DNA from: Cytophagaceae bacterium
GTDB lineage: Bacteria; Bacteroidota; Bacteroidia; Cytophagales; Flexibacteraceae
Assembly (NCBI GenBank): GCA_947458545.1
Contig: CANGYH010000004.1
Span: 124,001-188,000, forward strand
Reading direction: 5' to 3'
DNA length: 64,000 nt
Made by a program: the position numbers and the translations under genes. The notes beneath the pieces were generated by a model that was given only the letters and a program-made list of their open reading frames with translations, was not told the DNA's origin and searched no databases. Below are positions 47,697-57,700 of the stretch, piece by piece; within the stretch, counting starts at the first letter, position 1, and every line of letters begins with the position of its first letter.

Positions 47697-48692
47697 CTAG
47701 GTAGAGAGTATCTCTGCCAGCCGCAGCAGGTCTGGGTGGATGGGTTTTTGTTTGATGAGCGTGTCGCGGAAGGGGGTGTACACTACCTCGTTGTTGATGA
47801 GGCCGGCCATCACGTTTTTGCGGCCGGCCAGCAGGCCTTCTACGGCGGCGTTGCCCAGGCGGCTGCCGAGGATACGGTCAGACGCGGTAGGCGAGCCCCC
47901 GCGCTGGATGTGGCCGAGGTTGGTCACCTTAATGTCGGCGTAGGGCACGTACTCTTTCACTTTGTGGGCTACCTCTTGGGCGCCGCCTTCTTCGTCGCCC
48001 TCGGCTACGATGATGATGGAGCTTGTTTTGCTGCGGCTAAAGTTGCCCTTTAGTGTCTCGATCACCTCTTCTATACTGCTGGCTACCTCTGGCACCATCA
48101 CCAGCTCTGCCCCGCCGCCGATGCCAGACTGTATGGCGATGTAGCCCGAGTCTCTGCCCATTACCTCGATGAAAAAGATACGGTCGTGGCTGTCGGCCGT
48201 GTCGCGGATTTTATCTACGGCTTCCAGGGCCGTGTTTACGGCCGTATCGAAACCGATGGTGTAATCTGTGCCGTAGAGGTCGTTGTCTATGGTGCCTGGC
48301 GCGCCTACGGTGGGCAGGCCATACTCGTTGTAGAAGATCTCAGCCCCGGTAAAGGTACCGTTACCCCCGATGGCCACCAGGCCCTCTATGCCGAAGGTCT
48401 GCAGTTGCTCGTAGGCCTTTTTGCGGCCCTCGGCGGTGCGGAACTCGTCTGACCGGGCCGATTTGAGGATCGTGCCCCCTCGTTGCACGATGTTAGAGAC
48501 AGACTGGCTCTCCAGCTTGACGATGTCGCCGCGGATCATGCCTGTGTAGCCGCGGCGGATGCCGTAAACTTCTAACCCATTGTAGAGGGCCGTGCGCACC
48601 ACGGCGCGGATGCAGGCGTTCATGCCGGGCGCGTCGCCGCCGGAGGTGAATACGGCGATGCGTTTCAGGCGTGGTTCTGTTGTCGAATTCAA
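47697..48692 (-). CDS. pfkA: 6-phosphofructokinase
   Basis: 331 residues, normal for ATP-PFK. FTSGGDAPGMNACIR (16-30), the catalytic GTIDND (133-138; TIDND), MGRDSGYIAIQSG and LGHIQRGGSP are all present. The Mg-ATP motif normally GGDGS/T is GGNGT here: Asn111 (codon AAC) replaces Asp. It phosphorylates fructose-6-phosphate in glycolysis. The start is TTG 48692 by frame length; an internal CTG at 48668 would give LKRIAVFTSGG as start, closer to the family. -7 box TACTTTTG at 48732-48725. It is the first gene next to the tRNA and shares direction with the PASTA gene. Confidence 0.9.
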   Translation of the reverse strand: MNSTTEPRLKRIAVFTSGGDAPGMNACIRAVVRTALYNGLEVYGIRRGYTGMIRGDIVKLESQSVSNIVQRGGTILKSARSDEFRTAEGRKKAYEQLQTFGIEGLVAIGGNGTFTGAEIFYNEYGLPTVGAPGTIDNDLYGTDYTIGFDTAVNTALEAVDKIRDTADSHDRIFFIEVMGRDSGYIAIQSGIGGGAELVMVPEVASSIEEVIETLKGNFSRSKTSSIIIVAEGDEEGGAQEVAHKVKEYVPYADIKVTNLGHIQRGGSPTASDRILGSRLGNAAVEGLLAGRKNVMAGLINNEVVYTPFRDTLIKQKPIHPDLLRLAEILST

Positions 48693-48796
48693 AATGTAGT
48701 TGCTTTACCTGTAAATACCTACTGCAAAAGTAGGGCCGGGTTGTTACGCCGGGTTTAATACGTTGCCAGGGGCCTGCCCGCCTGGCGGCTGGCCAT

Positions 48797-49606
48797 TTAC
48801 TCCAGGTCTGTGGCAGATTCCTCGTCGGGGCTGGCGGCATCGGCGGGGTCTGGCCCGGCCACCCAGAGGTCCACCTGATCTCCTACGCGGATTTTTTGGC
48901 CTGGTTCTGGCCGTTGGCGCAGCACGGTGCCGTCGGGCTTGCCGCTGCCGCCCTCGTAGATGACGCTGCCCACCTTTAGCTCTAGGCCAGAGAGGGTGAA
49001 GCCTGCCTCGTCTTGGCTTTGGCCGGCCAGGTTAGGCACGTCGAACTCTTGCTCGCCCAGGCCGTTGCCCACCACAAGGTCTATCCGGCTGCCTTTGGGC
49101 ACCTGGGTACCTTCGGTAATGGGCTTGCCGCGGTATAGTTGCTGCAGCACGGCATTAAACTGCAGGTCTGCCACGTATTGGATCTCTCCTTTTTTGAGGC
49201 CGTAGCTCTCTAGCTCGCCCTCGGCGTTGGTGACGGAGCGGTTGAGCAGGTTGGGCATTTTGACCAGCGGCGGCTGCCGGCTGTTGAGCGTGACGAAGAT
49301 TTTACGGCCTACTTTGACCTTTTGCCCAGGCTGGGGGTACTGGCTCAGTACAGACAGCACGGGCTTATCGGGGTTGAAGGTGGAGTCTTCAACAAGGTAC
49401 TCAAGGTCTCGGGCCTCTAGGTAATCCTCAAGGTCGGCTTGTTTCATGCCGACAAGGTCTGGCACGGTGACGATCTGGTTGTGGTGCGTCGTCCAAGGCA
49501 GGTAGACGTAGAAGAACAGTAGCACCACCGAGGCCATCAGGCCCACGATGATGCCCAGGTGCAACCACACATCGCGCCGAGACCGCGGCGTAAGCGAGAA
49601 ACGCAT
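48797..49606 (-). CDS. Membrane-anchored PASTA-domain protein
   Basis: 269 residues. A short basic cytoplasmic start (MRFSLTPRSRRDV), one transmembrane helix (about 14-38, WLHLGIIVGLMASVVLLFFYVYLPW), then three PASTA repeats: VTVPDLVGMKQADLEDYL, VKMPNLLNRSVTNAEGEL and FDVPNLAGQSQDEAGFTL, each ending in a GxKxxVxL strand. No kinase domain, the usual form in Bacteroidota. PASTA domains bind peptidoglycan fragments; the protein probably acts at the cell wall. The -7 box TACCTTTG lies at 49618-49611, 5 nt before the ATG, so the mRNA is nearly leaderless. Confidence 0.85.
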   Translation of the reverse strand: MRFSLTPRSRRDVWLHLGIIVGLMASVVLLFFYVYLPWTTHHNQIVTVPDLVGMKQADLEDYLEARDLEYLVEDSTFNPDKPVLSVLSQYPQPGQKVKVGRKIFVTLNSRQPPLVKMPNLLNRSVTNAEGELESYGLKKGEIQYVADLQFNAVLQQLYRGKPITEGTQVPKGSRIDLVVGNGLGEQEFDVPNLAGQSQDEAGFTLSGLELKVGSVIYEGGSGKPDGTVLRQRPEPGQKIRVGDQVDLWVAGPDPADAASPDEESATDLE

Positions 49607-49709
49607 GATACAAAGGTAGGGTAGGATGGGGGAGTGGGGGGGTAACAGGGCAGCGAGTAATCATATTGCCACAAAAACCGCCCAGCACCCCGAGTACTTT
49701 GCCAGAATT

Positions 49710-52700
49710 ATGCAATCAGGTCATTACGAGCATCTCCTAACAGTAGCTCTGACAAGGGCTGTTGGCCATGTGGATACCTCTCAATTTGTAGTTGAGCGAG
49801 AAAACCTGGATCCCGAACGGGCAGCTATTTTCTTAACCCGCCATTTGGCAGCAACCATTGGGCAAGTATTACACACGCTGGCCAGCAACGAGGAAGATGA
49901 TGCAAAGGCAGTGGCCGAACAGGTATCAATTGCCAATAGGATAATTGAGTTTTTGCAAGGGCAAGAGTATGATCAGCGACTTACAGAACAAGGTCGGTTG
50001 CTGAGGGCTGTACTACCACGGCTTGTCGTCCCGCATGATTATCAGCATCGCGTAGGAGATTACCTGAAGGAGATTGAGCCCGCGCTTCGGTTTTCGCAGT
50101 CTGAGCTGTTTTCGGGCGGTAATTCAGGATTATCCCTCACTAGTGAATTACGCAAAGAGATTGCAACTGCTGATTCTATTGACCTGATTGTCTCTTTTGT
50201 TAAATGGAGTGGCCTGCGCCTGCTTATTGACAGGCTAGAAAACTTTGCCAACCAAGGTAAGCGCATAAGGATATTAACCACCACATACATGGGTGCAAGC
50301 GATGCCAAAGCAGTTGAGGCGCTTGCAGCTTTGCCAGGGGCAGAAGTACGCATTAGCTACAATATGGCTCGAGAGCGTTTGCATGCCAAAGCCTATATGT
50401 TTGGCCGTGCGTCTGGGCTGTCAACAGCTTATATCGGTTCTAGCAATATGAGCAGATCGGCACTTACCAGCGGGCTGGAGTGGAATGTGAAGCTGACGGC
50501 CCAAGACAATGCTGCTATTATTAAAAAGTTTGAGGCCACGTTTGAAACCTACTGGAACGCACCCGACTTTGAGCCATTTGTACCCGATGAGCCAGGGACA
50601 AAGAGGTTACGGCTGTCTTTAAACGAGCAAGGGGCTGCAAGCAGCGATGATTCAGAGGTGCTGGCAGGCTTTCACTTAAGGCCGTATGCTTTTCAGCAAG
50701 AAATTCTTGACCGACTGGCGGCCGAGCGCAGCTACCATGGCAGATACCGCAACTTAGTTATTGCCGCTACCGGAACGGGGAAAACGGTGATTTCGGCTTT
50801 TGATTATGCAAGATTTGCCAAAGCGCATAATAGGTTTCCAAAACTGCTTTTTGTGGCTCATCGAGAGGAAATCTTAAGGCAGGCGCGCAGCACCTATCGG
50901 CACATTTTAAATAATCCCAATTTTGGTGATTTGTGGGTCGGAGGGCAGACACCAAATTCTTACGACCACCTGTTTTTATCGGTGCAAACCTTTGATTCTC
51001 AAAAGCAGTATCTACAGAAGGCATTAGGAAAGGCGCATTTTGAATATATTGTACTAGATGAGGTGCATCACGTTATCGCAGCATCGTACCGGCCGTTGGT
51101 AGATTATTTCAGACCTGCGATTTTACTGGGCCTTACCGCAACGCCAGAGCGCGCCGATGGAGGCTCTATCTTACCAGATTTTGATAATACCATCGCCGCC
51201 GAGATTAGGTTGCCAGAAGCCATTGCGCGTGGGTTCTTGGTGCCTTTTCAATACTTCTGCGTTACAGATCCGGTTGATTATCGGAGGGTACAATGGGAGA
51301 GAGGGCGCTATTCCGTAGAGGCTCTTTCTGAGCTATACAACCAAAATGTAATAAGGACGCAGGCCATCGTGACCTCGCTCCATAAATACTTACTGAATCC
51401 GAGTAAGGTAAAGGCATTAGGCTTTTGTGTCTCGCGCGCCCATGCGCAATACATGGCAGAGCAGTTTAACAATATAGGGCTGCCAGCCGCCGCCCTTGTT
51501 AGCGGAGATGCAACATCAGAAATACGCCAGAGTCTTAGAGAAGATCTTAGAACTGGTAAGATAAGCTACCTCTTTGTAGTAGATATTTTTAATGAGGGGG
51601 TTGATATCCCAGAAATTGATACAGTTTTATTTTTAAGACCTACTGAAAGCCTGACTGTTTTTTTGCAGCAGTTGGGCCGAGGTTTACGACATCATTCTGA
51701 TAAAGAGTGCCTGACTGTTTTGGATTTTGTGGGCCAAGCTCGTGCAGAATACTCTTGTGAGCAGCGGTTTAGAGCCTTAATTGGGCGTACCGGCACCTCA
51801 GTTATTAGTGAAATAGAGGCTGGCTTTGACCGGCTGCCCCCTGGGTGCACTATTCAGATGGAGAAGGAGGCCATGCAATCCATTTTGGAGAACATTAAGG
51901 CGGCCACAGGCAGCAACCTCCGAAATCTGATCAGAAGACTTGAGCATTTTGAATTGGAGAGTGCGCTGCCCTTAAAACTGACCTTTTTTCTGGCGCATAC
52001 AGGCTTTAGTTTGATGGATATATACAAGGCCAGAGCCACGACCCGCGGTTGGTATGCACTAAAGGTACGTGCGCGCAAGGCTCTACCGACGCTGCCAAAA
52101 GAGGAGGCAGATTTGGTTGGCCAATTGTGGCGGCTTGCGCAAATCAACAGTCCGGCCTTTATCAGCTTTGTAAAACAAATCTTTGGCAGCCAGCAATCTA
52201 TTATTAGCCTGCTTGAAGGGCCCAAGGGTCAGGCTTATGGCCTTATGCTGCATTACTTGCTGTACCAAAAGCCAGGCCCTAAAGTACCCGTAGGCTCTTT
52301 AGAGGCCAGCCTGCTCGCGCTACGTAATGCGACGACTTTGGCAGAAGAGGCGCTTGAGCTGCTTGAGGTATGTGAGCAGCAGATAGATTACGTGCCGCCG
52401 GTGATGGCGCTGCCTTACGTTTGTGCCCTTGAGCTGCATGCTCGTTACTCTAGAGACGAGGTATTGGCGGCCTTAGGGGTATGGCAATTTGAGCATGCCC
52501 GCTCTGTGCGAGAAGGCGTTTGTATGGTACCTGATTTGAATACCGAGATCCTGTTTGTTGAATTGCAGAAGAGCAAGGAGCGCTATGCACCCTCAACACT
52601 TTACAACGATTATGCCATATCAGACACGCTTTTCCATTGGGAGTCTCAGAATGCCACCAGCGCATTTACGCCCAAGGGTCAATCCTACATTAACCAAAGT

Positions 52701-52898
52701 GCGTTGGGAAAGACAATTTTGCTTTTTGTTAGAGAGCAGCGCTACAACGAAGGTGGCTTAACACTACCCTATGTTTTCTTAGGCCCGGTAAAATACAAGT
52801 CTCACACAGGTGGCAGGCCTATGGCCATCATTTGGGAGCTGGTTACGCCACTGCCTAGCTTTCTTTGGCACGAGGCTGGTAAGCTGGCTGTAGGTTAG
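49710..52898 (+). CDS. PLD-like nuclease / SF2 helicase / DUF3427 protein
   Basis: 1062 residues from ATG 49710 (MQSGHYEHLLTVAL), the usual start type of the family; an upstream in-frame ATG at 49626 is weaker. Order: N-terminal helical part (1-170), PLD-like domain with ARERLHAKAYMFG (His-x-Lys, about 230) and AYIGSSNMS, SF2 helicase with Walker A AATGTGKT (about 352), DEVHH (about 450), TATPER, VVDIFNEGVDIPE and QQLGRGLRHH, then DUF3427 over the last ~350 residues. Such proteins are widespread, often horizontally acquired, and thought to act in DNA repair or defence. It is AT-rich compared with neighbours and divergent from the PASTA gene. Confidence 0.85.
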   Translation: MQSGHYEHLLTVALTRAVGHVDTSQFVVERENLDPERAAIFLTRHLAATIGQVLHTLASNEEDDAKAVAEQVSIANRIIEFLQGQEYDQRLTEQGRLLRAVLPRLVVPHDYQHRVGDYLKEIEPALRFSQSELFSGGNSGLSLTSELRKEIATADSIDLIVSFVKWSGLRLLIDRLENFANQGKRIRILTTTYMGASDAKAVEALAALPGAEVRISYNMARERLHAKAYMFGRASGLSTAYIGSSNMSRSALTSGLEWNVKLTAQDNAAIIKKFEATFETYWNAPDFEPFVPDEPGTKRLRLSLNEQGAASSDDSEVLAGFHLRPYAFQQEILDRLAAERSYHGRYRNLVIAATGTGKTVISAFDYARFAKAHNRFPKLLFVAHREEILRQARSTYRHILNNPNFGDLWVGGQTPNSYDHLFLSVQTFDSQKQYLQKALGKAHFEYIVLDEVHHVIAASYRPLVDYFRPAILLGLTATPERADGGSILPDFDNTIAAEIRLPEAIARGFLVPFQYFCVTDPVDYRRVQWERGRYSVEALSELYNQNVIRTQAIVTSLHKYLLNPSKVKALGFCVSRAHAQYMAEQFNNIGLPAAALVSGDATSEIRQSLREDLRTGKISYLFVVDIFNEGVDIPEIDTVLFLRPTESLTVFLQQLGRGLRHHSDKECLTVLDFVGQARAEYSCEQRFRALIGRTGTSVISEIEAGFDRLPPGCTIQMEKEAMQSILENIKAATGSNLRNLIRRLEHFELESALPLKLTFFLAHTGFSLMDIYKARATTRGWYALKVRARKALPTLPKEEADLVGQLWRLAQINSPAFISFVKQIFGSQQSIISLLEGPKGQAYGLMLHYLLYQKPGPKVPVGSLEASLLALRNATTLAEEALELLEVCEQQIDYVPPVMALPYVCALELHARYSRDEVLAALGVWQFEHARSVREGVCMVPDLNTEILFVELQKSKERYAPSTLYNDYAISDTLFHWESQNATSAFTPKGQSYINQSALGKTILLFVREQRYNEGGLTLPYVFLGPVKYKSHTGGRPMAIIWELVTPLPSFLWHEAGKLAVG

Positions 52899-53096
52899 GG
52901 CTATGCAGGCGATGGACGTCTTTGCTACGATAGTTGTAAATCTCGTGCCGGTAAACCCCGCTTTTGCTTTAAAGCCTACCCATATTCCACTTTCCTGGCA
53001 CCGCATTTGCTCCTTACATTTGTGCTAACCGCACGCCACACAGTTGGCTGACAATCAGCTAACAAAAGTTCAACACCTACAACTAAAGTACAATAT

Positions 53097-54896
53097 ATGT
53101 CTACCACAGCCACTGCTTCTGCTGCCCTGAAAGGGGGTGAGTTTTTGGTCCGCGCCGTTGAGGCTCAGGCAGTTTTTACGCCTGAGCAGTTTACAGAAGA
53201 GCAACGCATGATTGCCAAAACGTGCGAGGACTTTCTGCACGCCGAGGTGCTGCCCGTGGTAGATAAACTCGACAGCCACGAAGACCCCACCCTGATGCCC
53301 CATCTGCTAGACAAAGCCGGCGAGCTCGGCCTGCTGGGCACCTCTGTGCCCGAGGCGTATGGGGGCTTCGGTATGGACTTTAACACCAGCATGCTGGTGG
53401 CAGAGGCCATTGGCTCGGGGTATTCTTTTGCCGTGGCCCTGTCTGCCCATACGGGCATTGGCACACTGCCCATCGTGTACTATGGCAACGAGGCCCAAAA
53501 GGCCAAGTACCTGCCCCACCTGGCCACCGGTGCCTACAAAGCGAGCTATTGCCTGACCGAGCCAGACTCAGGCTCAGACGCCAACAGCGGCAAAACCCGC
53601 GCTGTGCCCCAGCCAGACGGCAGCTACCGCATCACCGGCCAGAAGATGTGGATCACCAACGGGGGTTTTGCCGACATCTTCATCGTCTTTGCCAAGATTG
53701 AAGAGGACAGGAACCTGACGGCCTTCATCGTAGAGAAGGGCTTCGGCGGCATCACCATGAATCCGGAAGAGCACAAGATGGGCATCCGGGGCAGCAGCAC
53801 GCGGCAAATCTTCTTTAACGACACGCCCGTGCCAGCCGAAAACCTGCTGGGCGGCCGGGGCAACGGCTTTAAGATTGCCGTCAACATCCTCAACATCGGG
53901 CGCATCAAGCTGGCCATTGCGGCCATCGGCGGCAGCAAGAGCGCGGCCACGCTGGCCATCCGCTACGCCAACGAGCGGAAGCAGTTTGGCACCACCATCG
54001 GCAGCTTTGGGGCCATCAAGCACAAGCTGGCCGAGCAAGCCATCCGGATCTTTGCCAGCGAGACGGCCTGCTACCGCTGTGGCCAGGATATCGACAACAA
54101 AATCCAAGACCTTGCCAGCCAGGGCATGCCAGAGGCCGAGGCCAAGCTGAAGGGCGTAGAGCAGTTTGCCATAGAGTGCGCCCTGCTCAAAGTGCACGGC
54201 AGTGAGGTGCTAGACTATGTGGTAGACGAGGGCGTGCAGGTCTATGGCGGCATGGGCTACAGCGCTGATGCCCCTATGGACCGCGCCTACCGAGACAGCC
54301 GCATCAACCGAATCTTTGAGGGCACCAACGAGATTAACCGCATGCTGGCCGTGGGCACCGTGCTGAAGCGTGCCATGAAGGGCGAGCTAGACGTGATGGG
54401 CCCCGCCATGGCCGTAGCCAAAGAGATTACCTCTATCCCTGACTTTGGCGCCGACGAAGACGAAACCCCCTTTGCCGCAGAGAAGAAGGTGATTGCCAAC
54501 CTCAAAAAGGCTACCCTGATGATTGCCGGGGCCGCCGTGCAGAAGTACATGATGCAGTTTGAGGAGCAGCAAGAGATTATGATGAACCTGGCCGACATGA
54601 TGATGGAGGTCTATGTGGCCGAGAGCACCCTGCTGCGCGTAGAAAAGCTGCAAGCCGAGCGCGGCGCCGAGGCCACCAGCCTCTATGCCGACATGGCCCG
54701 CACCTATCTGCAAACCGCCGTAGACCGCTGCAACTTGGCAGGCCGCGCCGCCATCCTGGGCTTTGCTGAGGGCGACGAGCTGCGCATCATGCTACTGGGC
54801 CTCAAGCGCTTCACCAAAATGGAGCCCTTCAATGCCAAAGAAGCCCGCCGCCGCGTGGCAGACCATCTGCTTGCCAAGAACGGGTACGCGTTTTAA
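53097..54896 (+). CDS. Acyl-CoA dehydrogenase
   Basis: 599 residues. The flavin-dependent family is clear: TEPDSGSDANSGKTRA, KMWITNGGFADIFIVFA, NERKQFGTTIGSFGAIKHKLAE, and the C-terminal QVYGGMGYSADAPMDRAYRDSRINRIFEGTNEINRM with the catalytic-base region of the family. It has an extra C-terminal helical domain of ~150 residues, typical of the long Bacteroidota form. It oxidises acyl-CoA to enoyl-CoA with FAD. -7 box TACATTTG at 53015-53022 gives a leader of about 70 nt. Confidence 0.92.
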   Translation: MSTTATASAALKGGEFLVRAVEAQAVFTPEQFTEEQRMIAKTCEDFLHAEVLPVVDKLDSHEDPTLMPHLLDKAGELGLLGTSVPEAYGGFGMDFNTSMLVAEAIGSGYSFAVALSAHTGIGTLPIVYYGNEAQKAKYLPHLATGAYKASYCLTEPDSGSDANSGKTRAVPQPDGSYRITGQKMWITNGGFADIFIVFAKIEEDRNLTAFIVEKGFGGITMNPEEHKMGIRGSSTRQIFFNDTPVPAENLLGGRGNGFKIAVNILNIGRIKLAIAAIGGSKSAATLAIRYANERKQFGTTIGSFGAIKHKLAEQAIRIFASETACYRCGQDIDNKIQDLASQGMPEAEAKLKGVEQFAIECALLKVHGSEVLDYVVDEGVQVYGGMGYSADAPMDRAYRDSRINRIFEGTNEINRMLAVGTVLKRAMKGELDVMGPAMAVAKEITSIPDFGADEDETPFAAEKKVIANLKKATLMIAGAAVQKYMMQFEEQQEIMMNLADMMMEVYVAESTLLRVEKLQAERGAEATSLYADMARTYLQTAVDRCNLAGRAAILGFAEGDELRIMLLGLKRFTKMEPFNAKEARRRVADHLLAKNGYAF

Positions 54897-55108
54897 GCAG
54901 TCCGCATTGGCCGGTGGTATATCCGCAATTTTTAAGGTATGAACAGAGGGTAAGGGCCTGCCTTAGGTATTGTAGTTGCCTGTAGTACGCTCCAGCCCTT
55001 CTCTCTACGCTCCTACCCCGCCTCTGCCCCGGCGCTGGGCGTCGTACCTTTGCAGCCTTATTTACAATTGGATGCTCGGGGGCCGCTGGCCTTGGGGCGT
55101 ATCGCATC

Positions 55109-56773
55109 ATGGCAGACGAGAAGATCATTTTCTCTATGAACCGGGTCGGCAAGGTGATTCCACCTAAGCGGCAGGTTCTCAAAGACATATACCTCAGCTT
55201 CTTTTACGGAGCCAAAATCGGCGTGCTGGGCCTCAACGGCTCGGGCAAGTCCACCTTGCTCAAGCTCATTGCCGGCCGCGACAAGGACTACACCGGCGAG
55301 ATCGTCTTCTCGCCCGGCTACACGGTGGGCATGCTGGAGCAAGAGCCCGAGCTGGACAAGACCAAAACGGTGATGGAGGTCGTCCGCGAGGGCGTGGCTG
55401 AGGTAACCGAGCTCATGGCCGAGTTCGAGAAAATCAACGAGGCCTTCGGCGACCCAGACGCCGACTACGACAAGCTGCTGGCCCGCCAGGGCGAGGTGCA
55501 GGAGCGCCTGGACCAACTGGACGCCTGGAACCTGGACCACAAACTGCAGCGCGCCATGGACGCCCTCCGCTGCCCGCCCGGAGACCAGATCGTGGGCGTA
55601 CTCTCCGGCGGCGAAAAGCGCCGCGTGGCCCTGTGCCGCCTGTTGCTGCAAGAGCCCGACGTGCTGCTGCTAGACGAGCCCACCAACCACCTGGATGCAG
55701 AGTCTGTAGAGTGGCTGGAGCATTTCTTGCAGGGCTATAAGGGTACTGTCATTGCGGTAACGCACGACCGTTACTTCCTCGACAACGTAGCTGGCTGGAT
55801 ACTGGAGCTGGACCGCGGCGAGGGTATTCCCTGGAAGGGCAACTACACCAGTTGGCTGGAGCAAAAGCAAAACCGCCTCAAGGCCGAAGAAAAAGGCGAG
55901 AGCAAGCGCCAGAAAGCCCTGGCCCGCGAGTTGGAGTGGGTACGCATGGCCCCTAAGGCCCGCCAAGCCAAGAGCAAGGCCCGCCTGGCCGCCTACGACA
56001 AAATGCTCAGCGAAGAGTCTCGGGCGTTCGAGGAGAAGCTGGAGCTGTTCATTCCCCCCGGGCCGCGCCTGGGCAACGTCGTCATCGAGGCGCACAACAT
56101 CAGCAAGGCCTTTGGACACAAGCTGCTCTACGAGAACCTGTCGTTCTCGCTGCCACCTGCCGGGATTGTGGGCGTTATCGGGCCCAACGGTGCCGGTAAG
56201 ACGACCCTGTTTAAGCTCATCACCGGGGCACTGAAGCCCGACAGCGGAGAGTTTAAGGTGGGCGAGACCGTCCAACTGGCCTATGTGGACCAGGAGCACG
56301 ACGACCTGAACCCCAACCACACCGTCTTCGAGGCCATCACCGGCGGTACGGACCTGATGATGATCAGCGGGCGGCAGGTACCGAGCCGGGCATACGTCTC
56401 GCGCTTCAACCTGAACGGGGCAGACCAGGAGAAGAAGGTGGCAGCCCTCTCTGGCGGAGAGCGTAACCGGGTACACCTGGCCATTGCCCTCAAGCAAGGG
56501 GCCAACCTGCTGCTGCTCGACGAACCGACCAACGACCTGGACGTAAACACCCTCCGCGCCCTCGAAGAGGCCGTGGAGAACTTCGCCGGCTGCGCCGTCG
56601 TCGTAAGCCACGATCGTTGGTTCTTAGACCGGGTAGCCACCCACATCCTGGCCTTTGAAGGTGACAGCCAGGTGTACTGGTTCGAGGGCAACTACAGCGA
56701 CTACGAAGAAAACCGCAAGAAGCGCCTCGGCGGCGAAGAGCCCAAGCCCGTGCGGTTTAAGAAGTTGGCGTAG
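55109..56773 (+). CDS. ettA: Energy-dependent translational throttle EttA (ABC-F)
   Basis: 554 residues (family about 555). Two ABC domains: Walker [10 protein letters not shown] (about 48-56) and GPNGAGKTT (about 360), signatures LSGGEKRR and LSGGERNR, Walker [13 protein letters not shown] and [12 protein letters not shown]. The linker with [21 protein letters not shown] is the P-site tRNA-interacting motif typical of EttA. It binds the ribosomal E site and gates the first peptide bond according to ATP/ADP. -7 box TACCTTTG at 55045-55052. Its final codons plus stop (AGAAGTTGGCGTAGG) are repeated at 58262, flanking a small island. Confidence 0.95.
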   Translation: MADEKIIFSMNRVGKVIPPKRQVLKDIYLSFFYGAKIGVLGLNGSGKSTLLKLIAGRDKDYTGEIVFSPGYTVGMLEQEPELDKTKTVMEVVREGVAEVTELMAEFEKINEAFGDPDADYDKLLARQGEVQERLDQLDAWNLDHKLQRAMDALRCPPGDQIVGVLSGGEKRRVALCRLLLQEPDVLLLDEPTNHLDAESVEWLEHFLQGYKGTVIAVTHDRYFLDNVAGWILELDRGEGIPWKGNYTSWLEQKQNRLKAEEKGESKRQKALARELEWVRMAPKARQAKSKARLAAYDKMLSEESRAFEEKLELFIPPGPRLGNVVIEAHNISKAFGHKLLYENLSFSLPPAGIVGVIGPNGAGKTTLFKLITGALKPDSGEFKVGETVQLAYVDQEHDDLNPNHTVFEAITGGTDLMMISGRQVPSRAYVSRFNLNGADQEKKVAALSGGERNRVHLAIALKQGANLLLLDEPTNDLDVNTLRALEEAVENFAGCAVVVSHDRWFLDRVATHILAFEGDSQVYWFEGNYSDYEENRKKRLGGEEPKPVRFKKLA

Positions 56774-56774
56774 G
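56760..56774 (+). repeat. 15-bp repeat at the ettA 3' end (left copy)
   Basis: agaagttggcgtagg spans the last codons and stop of ettA and recurs exactly at 58262-58276, outside any gene. Confidence 0.8.
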
Positions 56775-56782
56775 TATTTGTG

Positions 56783-57076
56783 ATGGAGGGCGTATCGGGC
56801 CAAGAAGCCTTTTACTTTACTGCTCACTTTAAAGAGCGGCTAGAAAAACGGCTTAAGGAGCTGGGTGCGCCCTTACATCTTATACTGGAGACGGCAGCCC
56901 ATCCAGAGCAAGTTCTGAAGGATGAGACTGACTCAGATCTGGTTATCCACCAGTCAAGATTTGAATTAGACGGTAAGCGGTACTTATGCAGAGTTGTGGT
57001 TAACTTCACGACAACGCCTGCCACGCTAGTGTCGTTTTACCTAACCAGCAAAACTGATAAGTACTGGAAGCTATGA
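56783..57076 (+). CDS. DUF4258-like protein, putative toxin partner
   Basis: 97 residues; ATG 56783 or the GTG one codon earlier. Pattern AHFKERLEKRLKELG, then LVIHQSRFELDGKRYLCRVVVNF and TLVSFYLTSKTDKYWKL matches DUF4258, a RelE-like fold of small proteins found as toxins or toxin-like partners. Overlaps the DUF2283 gene as ATGA (57073-57076), the common pairing of these two families. Toxic activity is inferred from the pairing. Confidence 0.7.
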   Translation: MEGVSGQEAFYFTAHFKERLEKRLKELGAPLHLILETAAHPEQVLKDETDSDLVIHQSRFELDGKRYLCRVVVNFTTTPATLVSFYLTSKTDKYWKL

Positions 57077-57306
57077 AAGTTACCTACGACCTGCAAGCCG
57101 ACGCTTTATACATAGTGCTTAAGGAAGCGCCCGTGGCAGAAACGGATGAGCTATCGCCGGGTGTCATTGCTGACTTTGACCAAGACGGTAACATCATTGG
57201 GTTGGAGGTTATTTCTGCCTCGAAGAGAGTAAACCTGCCCCAGAGGGTTGAACATGAGGTGATTGTCAAGGCTAATCCGCCATCAATCGGTCCTGTAGCT
57301 GCGTAG
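57073..57306 (+). CDS. DUF2283 protein, putative antitoxin partner
   Basis: 77 residues: MKVTYDLQADALYIVLKEAPVAETDELSPGVIADFDQDGNIIGLEVI is a clear DUF2283 domain (DxxADxLYI... DxxGxIxGIEIL). Coupled by ATGA overlap to the DUF4258 gene. The usual reading is a type II-like toxin-antitoxin pair, with DUF2283 as the antitoxin. Confidence 0.82.
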   Translation: MKVTYDLQADALYIVLKEAPVAETDELSPGVIADFDQDGNIIGLEVISASKRVNLPQRVEHEVIVKANPPSIGPVAA

Positions 57307-57700
57307 CGTTAGGGAGACAATTTATTTGGCTCTGAAGGTGGAAGAGACCAGAGCAAGTATTTCGTTGCCTGAGTATAGCAAGGATTGTCTTTGGGTTTTG
57401 TCAGAGAATGTTGGTTTAGATGCATTTGCTAGCAGGGAACCTCTGAGCGATTTGTTAGCGCGGTAAGGCGCTTATGGCTTATGTGCTGACGTGGATTGAG
57501 TTTTTTCTTGCCTTATTGTATTAGGAATTTATTCTTCATAGTTATACATTTGCTTCACTTTCTTCAAATTTGTGCTGTCTTAGGTTTTTGCCTCTGGTCG
57601 GCTCTGGAGGAAGCTTATTGAAGTGGAGACCAGCAACCACTTAAAAAACGGGGCAGATCCTGAAAAGCCATATGAGTAAGGAAGTAATTAGGCAAATCTG
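57307..57700. other. Non-coding stretch in the mini-island
   Basis: 394 nt, AT-rich, between the DUF2283 gene and the PH-domain gene. I see no credible reading frame, tRNA or strong hairpin. It may hold remnants of a lost gene or the promoter of the PH-domain gene. Confidence 0.45.
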
